A stretch of 64,000 bases of DNA, taken from contig JBBMOL010000100.1 of assembly GCA_037954665.1 (NCBI GenBank), positions 2,294,001 to 2,358,000 of the forward strand, written 5' to 3'. This document shows, piece by piece, positions 33,662 through 43,800 of the stretch; position 1 is the first letter of the stretch; every line of letters begins with the position of its first letter. Under the pieces are notes generated by a model. That model searched no databases. It was not told the DNA's origin and was given only the letters and a program-made list of their open reading frames with translations. This stretch comes from Laguncularia racemosa. Lineage: Eukaryota; Streptophyta; Magnoliopsida; Myrtales; Combretaceae. The translations under genes were made by a program, and so were the position numbers.

Positions 33662-35222
33662 GTAATCAAAAGCAAAGTTGCTCTTTTTCTTTTTCTTTTT
33701 TTTTTTTTTGGGGTGGGGGGATTGTTTTGATAATTGATAATTTGTCTCGACATCCTCTTTGTTTGATTACATCTTTACCTTAATTTAGGAAATGGCTGAG
33801 CTTGAAGCCAGACGTAAGCAGAATAGACTCAATGTAGCACGTATGCTGCTTTTAAAATGTAATCGGTTTATCTTTGAAGTTAGTTTTCCTATGTCTTGGC
33901 CAGTAAAATCTGAGTATTCATTTTGGAGCCATTTGCTGGTCAGGATGAGTCTTCAAACTTTATAAGTAAGGAGCTCCTTTTTGGACACCAGCTTGAGACA
34001 AATGCCAAAGTTTTACTAAAATAGCTCATAGAAAATCGAACCAGCAAATCTATCAAGAATGTCGAGTTTGATTCGTTGTCACATGTGTGGATTTGAGATA
34101 CAAGTTTGCCTGTTATTTCTCTTACATCTCTTCCTATGACATCCTCCTTGTGTCATTAAGGCAAAACTTCTTTTCAATTGGCTAGCACGTTTACTGTATG
34201 TGATTGACCAACTCCAGCAAATCCACCATATAGTAATCAAATGCAAAGTTGCTCTTTTTCTTTCTTTTGTTTTTTTTTTTTTTTTTTTTTGGGTTGCTTT
34301 GATAATTGATAATTTGTATCCAAAGAAACATCCTCTTTGTTTGATTACATCTTTACCTTAATTTAGGACATGGCTGAGCTTGAAGCCAGACGTAAGCAGA
34401 TTAGACTCAATGTAGCACGTATATTGCTTTTAAAATGTAGTTTTCGGTTTATCTTTGAAGTTAGTTTTCCTATCTCTTAGCCAGTAAAATCTGAGTACAA
34501 GCAAGTTGGTAACTTTTGGGTTCCGACATTTTTTAAAAAGGTGTTTCAACGTTGAGTTATGCGATTGACTTTTGGTGTGTTTGGTACAGCATTTAATCTC
34601 AGCAGTTAATCAATTTCACTGGACAAGGATTCAAGTGAAGTCCCTGGTAATAACAAAATCAAAACCTGTCAGTTTTCTATATCACAAAGTTCTGCTATGG
34701 TCTTATTTGAAAGCATGAGTATCTTATTTCGTGGTTCATATAACAACGTCTTTTGTGCTGTTACAAAATTCTTACTGTACAAGTCCGAATTCCTGTAAAA
34801 TCCACAGAGTCCGGTTGCCTTTTGATAGAAACAATCTTTGCTGAAATAAGAAGTTTTTTGAATGACTCTGGTGCTCCCTGACCATTGGAGTGCACGAAAG
34901 GGCATTAACATCGGTTACCTTACTTGTGGAAGTCTTTAATAACCGGAGGTTGTGACTTGCCAATCAGTTATAATTATGGTATGAGATGCTTTGCTTGCAT
35001 GTAAACTAAGTGGACCTGATTTGTGGAGTTTTATGCAGCACTTCCTGGCTTCATCAGAAGGTATATTTTGGTGCCTTAATCCAGTGCTACAAAGCAGCAG
35101 ATACAAGCTTTGGGCTATAGTGATATTAGACATATGATTGAACTTTTGAAATATCCATTTTGTTGAATAAATGAAAGCAAGAAAGGAGGACCATATCCAA
35201 CAATGGTGGATTATAAGCAAGG
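33662..35222 (+). pseudogene. Partial duplicate of the complex I assembly-factor gene, right part
   Basis: Contains two exon 4 copies, at 33789-33840 and 34367-34418, each 52 nt like the source exon (5690-5741) and keeping AG and GT borders. The first has ATT to AAT within 'RKQNRLNVA', the second a GAA to GAC change. A remnant of exon 5 sits near 34890 ('gtgcacgaaagggcatta'). The exon 6 copy at 35001-35060 has its acceptor changed from AG to AT. Exons 7-9 are missing. Similarity to the source fades near 35222. The broken junctions and the missing first and last exons rule out a functional gene. Confidence 0.85.
33969..34430 (+). repeat. Second unit of a tandem duplication inside the pseudogene
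   Basis: The sequence beginning 'aaggagctcctttttgg' (33969) through the exon 4 copy repeats 27062-27338 plus 33662-33850. The two units differ by scattered substitutions and by the 6.3-kb copia insertion present only in the first. A poly-T tract near 34270 corresponds to the one near 33700. Confidence 0.85.
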
Positions 35223-36441
35223 TCTTGTATGTAAATCCTTAGCCAGGCTTCATACATCTCCCAAAAAATTCCCTAATGCTTTCTTTCTATTATGATCACC
35301 GATCAGATAGCATCACATTGATTTCTCCTCAAATCAAGAAAGTCTTCCCTCCACTGCAAAGAAAAAATCATATCAAATTAGCCTATCTAATACATAATAG
35401 ATCATTATAAAACCCTATTGAGAGTTATACGTAATGACAATCTCCATCCTCCTTGAATCTCTTTTCTAAATCAAATTGAAACAGGTCCATCAGCCTCTAT
35501 ATTTGTTTGTCTTCAAATTGTCCACCCACTAATTACGAGTCAACCTTGATATTATATATAATATTCTAACTCAAAAATAGTTGAATAGTCAAACTAACAA
35601 ATTGGCTCAAATTACCTTTACTTTACAATTGTGTTATTATACTTTCACGATATATATTAGGTTTTACTGATATTGGTATTACGATTTAATTTTTAAGAAA
35701 CAAGAAAAAATAATACTTGCCCACTAATGTTGTCTCCTTTTTTCATCTCACAAAGTTCAATTAGAAGATCTTGGGAAAAAAAGAAAAAAAAAAACGAATC
35801 ACACTTATGGCAAAACAACGTTCACATCATACGGGTCATATATTTCTTGACAATTAGGATGTAACAACGTTTATATTATATGGGTCGTATATTTCTTGAC
35901 AGTCAGGATATGTTTGTTTTTGGAAAAAACGATTTTGCATTTGCTATAATGAAAATTTAAGGATCATTTGATTTGATTGTTATAATTTTATGGTATGGTA
36001 TTATACAAATTATTTAATCTATTATTTAGTTTATATATTGACTTAAGTTATTTAATAAAAAGATGAAACAAAAGTTTGTTTCACAATATAAAATAAATAT
36101 CTTATTGAAATTTCAAAAATAACCATTCGTTAGATTCTTAAATCATCAACGGTCTCTTTCACTTTTTCATTCTCACACTCTCTCTTTAGTATAAAATAAA
36201 TTTATTAATAAAATTCATATCTTAATATTGTATACACTAAACTTGGGATAAGAGAATTATACTATTATATTTTCCTTATATTATATTATCCAATTATACT
36301 TTTATCGTCATATTATATCAACCAAACACTGCCTTAAGAATTATAAACCTTTTTGTAGTAACTAATGATTTTGAGCAATAAGCGATAATGAGAAATAATT
36401 GCAAGCAAAATACAAAAATAATATTAAAGTCATAATTAGAG
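35223..36441. other. AT-rich intergenic DNA
   Basis: No gene is recognised. Two related short segments, 'aaacaacgttcacatcatac' near 35813 and 'aacaacgtttatattatatg' near 35864, each followed by 'gggtc(g/a)tatatttcttgac', form a small direct repeat of about 50 bp. Confidence 0.45.
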
Positions 36442-36769
36442 TTGTGCAAGTGAAGCATGTCATATGCGTTAGCCCATTTAATTCATAAAAAAATGCTAAT
36501 TAAATCAAAAATTTCAATCCACATGTAAGTGAGCTAGCCTGTATTATCCCATTGGCCAATGTGAATTAAGGCAGATTGGTCTATTTAGCTTCAACAAAAG
36601 AAGAAGAAGAAGAAGAATTGGCTAATTTAGCCCACTTAACTAATTAAAAAAAAATGAGTTTGACCAAAAATTTCAATTTGCTTGTTAAGCGGGATAGTGT
36701 GAATTTACTCATAGATTGATGTGAGTCGAGGGCAAGTTGGCCCGTTAAGCCTACTTGTACAACATCAAT
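36442..36769. mobile_element. Probable hAT-type MITE
   Basis: Bounded by imperfect inverted ends: GTTGTGCAAGTGAAGC at the left and, reading inward from the right, GTTGTACAAGTAGGCT. The interior has the 'ttagcccatttaattca', 'ttagcccacttaac', 'ggcccgttaagcc' repeated subterminal words typical of such elements. A clean target duplication was not found. No coding capacity. Confidence 0.45.
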
Positions 36770-37867
36770 TTTTTTTTTAAATTTATGTATAAAATTTGAA
36801 ATTACTATACACTATACATAATTCAACTTTTGCTTATTAAATTTTACTTTTAAATTTTAAAGTAGCTACACATATTACCTAATTAAATTCATACTTGTCA
36901 AATTCATTTTTCATCATTTTTAGAAAGATGACTTGGAAACATTCTAGTAAAATAGTAGAAGTGTAAACGACAAGAGGTAAAATAATAATATTAACAAGCC
37001 AAATGCCGTTTAGGTATAATATTTACAACTTCAAATTTTGTGTAAAAATTAAAAAGTTTTCAAAATTCTTGATTTCAATATTGTTGCAAATTTTTGTATT
37101 TTTAGGTAGTTGTATTTACGGTTGGAAATTCTTATTAAGAAGTTGTGTTTCATATCCATATATGTATAAGTTGGTGTATAAAAATATTCGCACATATACA
37201 ATTGATTTATTAATCTTATTTGAAAATTTAACTCGTGATCCCAATTTGTTAGACAAGCCTGTTAGGTTTAGACATATTTACACGAAGCCTTTTATAAATA
37301 TTACATTTGGTGTCTAAAATTTATTTATTTTTTTAATTAATTACCTAAATTTTAAATATGTCTATTTATTATCTATAAAGTTTTTTATATCATTTGTAAT
37401 AACTAAATAGGATAGTTAATTATAAAAAAAAAGATAAAATTTAAGTATTTGATTAAAAAAATAGATAAATTTTAAATAAATAATTATAAAAATAGATAAT
37501 ACTTAAAGTAACAAATTAGTCTTTTAAAATTTTAAGTAATTAACTATAAAAATAAATAAATTTAGATACTAAATACACTATTAACCGTTTATTAAATAAA
37601 CCTGTAAACGAGTTTAGTGATTGGATCCAAACTTATAAACATTAATTAGTCTGTTCAAGTTTTATTGTAATCTTTTAATCAAGTTGCCGGACTTTCTTTT
37701 TTTAAAGAAAAAAAAAAAGGGTTTGGCGTACTGCAATTCGAACTTGAAAAAAAAGCCAGCCTGCAACCGTTTTTAAAAAAAGGGGAAGAGAACTCTTATC
37801 GTTCACTAAGTCGCTCTCAACAACCGTGGCCCGGGGAGGTTTAACATCTGCAACCACCATATCGCCG
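36770..37867. promoter_or_regulatory. AT-rich spacer and upstream region of AUG4
   Basis: Mostly anonymous AT-rich DNA without a gene. The last 100 bp or so (from about 37770) are GC-richer and probably contain the transcription start and 5' UTR of the augmin gene. No TATA box is convincingly placed. Confidence 0.35.
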
Positions 37868-40800
37868 ATGGGCAAGGCATTACAATCCGCTCAAAACATA
37901 TCTCCAGATGTCCTTCAAGTCATCGATCAGCTCGAACGCCATTGTTTGGCTCCTGATGGATCTCTCGTCTCCAAATCCACTTATCTCGAACTCCAACTCG
38001 TACACACTCTCTCTCTCTCTCTCTGTGTTTCAATTGTATCTTGCGCTTGTTCGTCGAGAAATTGTGAGCAGTATAGCTTAATTACTTGAGTTTACTAGGA
38101 GCAAATGTAGTTGCTTCGAACAGCGGAATCTCTTTATCTCTCTCTGGATCGATGGAATTGGATTTTGTTCAATATTCGGGGACTTTAAAAGTATTTAGGT
38201 TACTAACTAGTGGTTAGTCATAGCAAATTCGCTTTTACGATTTCTTTCTCTATCGCTAAAAGGTTTTATATGGCACTTCATCGTCGGGAAATGGAAAAAA
38301 CTCGTATTCTCTCTCTCTATCTCGTTCAGTTATGTTTTTTATCGTGGAATTGGAAGCATTTTAGCTTAGTTGGAGATCTATGAACGATTTGAATGAGAAT
38401 GCAGAAGGTTGAATTTTGTTCATTAGGTGTAGAAGACAATGTACATGATTGTAATTTCTAATTGTTGTTTGTTTCTGAATCAGGCAAGAGAGGAAATGTC
38501 AAGAGAAAGATTGCGATATCTTGAAGCCATGGTAAGGATTGGAATCAGGCAGTTTCTTTTATAGTTTATTGGATTTCGTTTTGCATAGCACGTGTTTACT
38601 GTCTATTTTGTGCAGGAAATGCTAAGTATTTTTCGTCATTGCTTGAAATTTTAAATCTATTAAATCAAAATGTGATCGTAGAATAATTTAATTAGGACCA
38701 ACTGTAGATTAGCCAATAAAGTATTGTGAATTTTAGAATGGGATGTCTCGGATTTTGTAAGGAGACTGGTGCAATTGAATGGATGTTTAGGTTTGAGTTT
38801 GTTACTTAAGGACCGAGAAGTTGTAGGTCTTTTTTTTTTTTTTCAATTTTCTGAGTTGAAGTTGAAGTTGGAGTTGTTTGTGAAAGTTTAAGAGAATAAT
38901 ATAGAAAGTTGTTGTTTTGTTTCTCGATGTGCTAAGATGAAATCATGTCTAGGCAATATACTGTGAGGCAATTGCGATGGTGGAAGAGTTTCAACAGGCT
39001 GTTTCTGTTGCTAATCTTGGAGGTATCCGTGATCTTCAAAATTCGTACACACAGCTTGGATTGAAGAACCCTCCCCAGGTTTTTAATTTTATGCTTCATG
39101 CAAACTTTTTCTTCATGATTATAGGCAGAATATGTATGTGATTCAGTGTGGAAAATATTTAAGCTGTGGGAATTGAGCATTTCATGGTGTGAATTCCATA
39201 CATTTCAATTGCAAGTTGTCAAGATTCATTTAGGTCTATCTTGAATTCAAAGGACATTGTTTTATATAAACTGATATAGTTGGTCATGAAAATGGAGAGA
39301 CTGCAGAAGCATCTCAGTTGAACTTGATGGGTTGTTTTCACTGAGCAAAAGAAGAAATAACTTTCTTTTATCTTAATGGTAGGAAGAAATGATGCCTAAC
39401 CTAAGATTACGGCTTGATGTTGTTATCCTTTCATTGTTGTTTTGGGAGTCTGAGTTTGTTGTTTGACATGTTATTGTTAATAGTTTGCTCTCTCTACCTC
39501 AAACCAAATTTAGGTCTATGAAACCCTAGAGCATCGGCTGGTTGTTGCAGAAGCAGCTCAAAGATTGAGGCTTCCTTTGATATCTAAAGATGGTGAAATA
39601 CATGAGGAAGAAATTGAGAAATGGAGTATAATGTCGAGAAGCTCCATTGATAGTACTTCTACCAGTGTAACTATCAGCTCAAGCTCTAACTCAGTAAACT
39701 ATAGTTCTGCAAACAGTACTTTTGGCACTGGAAATAATTACCTCTCCATTGCCAATAGCACTGATGGTGCAGAACCTGGAATTGGTGGTGGCCCTAATCG
39801 TTTCTTGGGAATTACACCCACTTATTTATGGCAAACTCAGCTCCAGCGGACACCCTCATCCATGGTATAGGAACAGATTATGATCAGATCTTTCATGTCA
39901 CTTCTTCGTATAGTTCTATATATATTGTTCTTGAAAGTATCAAGTTCTAGATGTCAGGTTCTGTCTCATGAGAATGGAACTGTTTACAGTGATTAACTTA
40001 TTCCTGCATGTAGGATATGACAGAATACCAGATGTCTCTTTCCCATGAGATTGAAGCTCGATTGAAAGCTAAATGTGACAAGTTGGCTGATGTATTTTCC
40101 GATGAGATTGGTAGGTGGAATTTGACATTTCCTCATATTTTTTTAGACTTATTTTTGTAAGAAATATATGAGAAGAAAGACTGAGTTTTGATATTGGAGA
40201 TGTTGGTTCAGTTAGGGAAAAATTTTACATAAAAGATGCTCCTTAGATATATTTTGAATGATTATATTCTTCTCTAGATTTTAGTGCAAGAACTCCTCTT
40301 GTAAGGTCAATTATGTGAAGTTTCTGAGTAAACAAATGTATTGATGTAAGGGTTGTTGCACATGATAACCTTCCTTGTAGCATTACGGGGTTGTGTTTGG
40401 TTCAATCTGTTTTTTTAGTGCAGCATATTTTGCTGAAAATGAGAAGGCTAAATAACCTGCAAGCAAGACTTAATTTTTCTGTCGCATCTGAGTGTGGTAT
40501 GATTGACAACTTTACCATCCGTTTTTTTTTTATGCAGATTCATCTTCTGGAAATCAAAATTTGAGTACCCGTCTTCCAGAAAGGTTTGAATTGCTTGATA
40601 TTTCGTAATTTCTATCTCAATATGTTAAAGACACAAATGCTGTCGAGATTGACTCAAAGTATAAGCTGTTTATTTTAAATTCACTCCTTTTGAGTGGTGG
40701 AATGTCCTGTTGTTATCCCACTAGTAAAAGTTCTCTGCATGCCAAGTTTTATATACTGAACTTGAGGCCAATATTGTATGCATTGAAATGACCGATATCT

Positions 40801-43800
40801 CAGCATAACTTTGGAACTTGGTTCATTGTGCTTATCAGCACAGAGATGATTCAATTAGAATTGATTGTGTGGGGAAGGACAATTTACATTCTCCATAGAA
40901 TCCGGTGCTTCAAAAATTGTGTGGAGGGGACTTGGTGATTGAACAAAGTTGTGTTTCTTCTATCTTGTGACACCTAAATTGTGTTTCTTCCCTTCTCATC
41001 TCTCTCCTCCTGTGGTGCGGCACCAGAACTAGTCATTATGGAGTAACTTCCTCGAGGTTTAATAAGCTGGAGAATAGCATTATAGGGTATTCATAGTAAA
41101 TGGTTCTTTGGTTGGAGTCATATCTAATTGATAACTGAGCAAGGAATGGAGACATTTGTGCAGTAAGAAGGTCTAAAGAATTATTTTACTGAAATGCTGT
41201 CTGATGTATGATGTCTCCATTAAATAATTTGATGAACAATCCTCAGTGTGTGTTCATATGAATGGAATAGCGTTCAGCTACTATCATGAGATTCTTAAGA
41301 AAAGAAATGAGAGATAAGTAGCTTCTTTTTAGTAATTGTAACCATTGATAATAAGTCTGGAAAAATGTTTTCAATTGAAGTATGCCTTCAAATTTCCAAG
41401 AATTAACTGTTCATTATGAGAAGCCATTTGCATATCAGCCTTGAGGATCATGTGAAAATGAGAGCCATGCATTTCTTGAATGCTTTTATTGATTCATTTT
41501 AGGTGTTAATTTATATTCACAATGGGTTCAGTGCCACTTTGCGAAAGACTGTATGCTTCAGTTAAGCTTTCTCTTCTATTTTCATTTTATCAGGGTTAAA
41601 TTGATTATTGAGGAGATTGATAGAGAAGAAGCAGCTTTGAGGGAAGACCTTTATTCTGCAGATAGGAAATTTACAGAGTACTATAATGTATGTTAAACAA
41701 AATAATCCTGCCCTCTCCTGCCTTGATTACTAGTCATTATTATATCTTTGAAATTGATCCATATTTGATCTCTTAGCTGGCCTGATCTGCAAACTTTAAG
41801 TCATCTTGCATGCTAGGTCTTGGAGCAGATACTTGGAGTACTCATCAAGCTGGTAAAAGATCTGAAGCTGCAACATCAACATCAACATGTAATGTTTTGA
41901 TATTAATTTTATTTTCCTAAGCATTTAGAAATATCTTCATCATCCTTCTAATTAAGAATGCTTTTCTTGTGGTAAATCTTATTTCTGTCAAGACTAAAGC
42001 ACTGGAGAAAAGTCTTTGTCAGAAGTTCTTACCTGAACATGTTGCTACTTGTAGGATGAATTACAAAAGACTTGGCTATATAAAAGGTGTGAGACAATGA
42101 ATGCAAAGCTAAGGTTTGTTGCATCTTATATTTCCAATAACTTTTTCCCAGTTTTTCTTGGCCTTGCTTTTGCCATGTTTACATGCTATAAATGCTTGAA
42201 CTTTATTTACTCACTTACTTTAAAAAAAAATGCTTGGATGTCCTGGGAGAAGTTTGTTCCGCAGATTGTTATTTTCTTTAAGCAATTATGCTACATACTG
42301 AAGTTTTATCACATTGGTTGATGGACTATCAGAATGCATGCTTCTAGTTAATCTACATGCTAAAGTTAGTTAGTTTTTTTTTTTTTCCTCCCTTACCCCA
42401 CAAAACAAACAAATGCATGCTAAAGTTAGGTTGACTAATAAGCATGAGAAAAAATATAATTTGGATAATTTATTTTGGTATATTTTACTGGTAAAAATTT
42501 GAAAAACAGTGTTAGTCACACAATGGAAGCATAATAGTATCAAGTATGTATATTTACTACAAGCAAAAGAATATCTAAAAAGCATAGTTACTATTAATTG
42601 TCAAAAATCTTATTAGAACTGTCCTTAAAACGGGATTTATACTGATGAATCCTTAATGAGATGTGTGAAATGTTGAAAGTATACCCTAATTAATAAAATA
42701 AAAAGGAAAAAAAAAACTAAAGGGAAAATTGCAAATAAGTCTCCTAAACTTTAAACTAAGTGTGGATATATTCCTAAATTTTCAAATATTGCAAATAACT
42801 TCTTAAATTTTGATAAATTGACAACATAAAGAATGCTTGCTTTTTTAGTTTGAAAAAACATACTAAGTTCAAAGTTTAGGATATATTAATAGCACATTTT
42901 GATAAGTTTGGGTAGTGTTTCTGCACCAAGATCAAAATTTAGGAGGTTATTTACAATTTTTAGGATTATTTATCAATTTATCAAAGTTTAAGGAGTTTGT
43001 TTACAATATTTGAAAGTTTAAAGGGTATATTCGTGTTTAAGTCAAAGCTTAGAGGGGCTACTTGTATTTCCCCAAAACTAAAAGTAGGCCCACTAAAGCA
43101 TCTGCCTTATCTTACTTTAGAATGATGACAAAAAGGTTCATTGCTTGTGTTTGTAATTTTGAATAGGTCAGGTTTATGCCTTCCTCTTTTCCTCCCTCCC
43201 TCCCTCTCTCTCTCTCTCTATATATATATATATTTAATTTTATCAATAAAACTGGGTTGGCATACTCCCCCACCCCACTTTTCCTGCATGTATGAGGCTT
43301 GCTATTTAAAAAAAAAAAAAATTAAAAAAGAAAAGATAAAAAAGGTTCATCATTCAAATAAAATGCATAAATATCTGCAATTTTGAACACGGGAGCATTG
43401 AAGGATCAATAACATCAGCATTATCATTAATCAACTTCTTACTCTTCTACATTGTGTACTTTGGCTGCAATTTTGCTGTACTACCTGACTGAAAACTGCT
43501 CTGTTCAAAGAAGAATCATAAAATCATTGCTATCAGCAAACATTTTGTTCCTTAGATGGATATTTCCAACCTGGCTGTACTTAGCATTGACCTTCTCCAA
43601 TTTGTGTCTCTCCTTTGCTTGAGTAACTTATACCTGATTCACCAAATCTTGAAATGCAATACTTTTTTTAAGGGTTTGTGTAATGAATGCAAATCCAGAA
43701 CATGATTAGGTGGTTTCTGATATTCAACAAATTAAGAAGACTCTCCTGATGGATGTTCTGCACTTTTATATGCAAATTCAATGCCAACAATAATCGTAAA

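Larger units (their letters stand above)
27334..33666 (-). mobile_element. Ty1/copia LTR retrotransposon with target duplication, degenerate
   Basis: Element 27339-33661 (6.3 kb) with the 5-bp duplication GTAAT at 27334-27338 and 33662-33666. Order on the minus strand: 5' LTR, initiator-Met primer site, about 1.3-kb leader, gag, protease, integrase, RT, RNase H, polypurine tract, 3' LTR. Integrase preceding RT is diagnostic of copia. The coding region has several stop codons and at least two shifts, so it is inactive. LTR divergence is about 15 differences in 352 compared positions by hand count. It is inserted in one unit of a tandem duplication within the assembly-factor pseudogene; the other unit keeps the empty site (GTAAT at 34233-34237). 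Confidence 0.95.

Noticed and set aside
37826..37867. Upstream in-frame extension of AUG4 starting at GTG
   Set aside because: Plant nuclear genes rarely start at GTG and the family N-terminus aligns with the ATG at 37868; the extension is 5' UTR.
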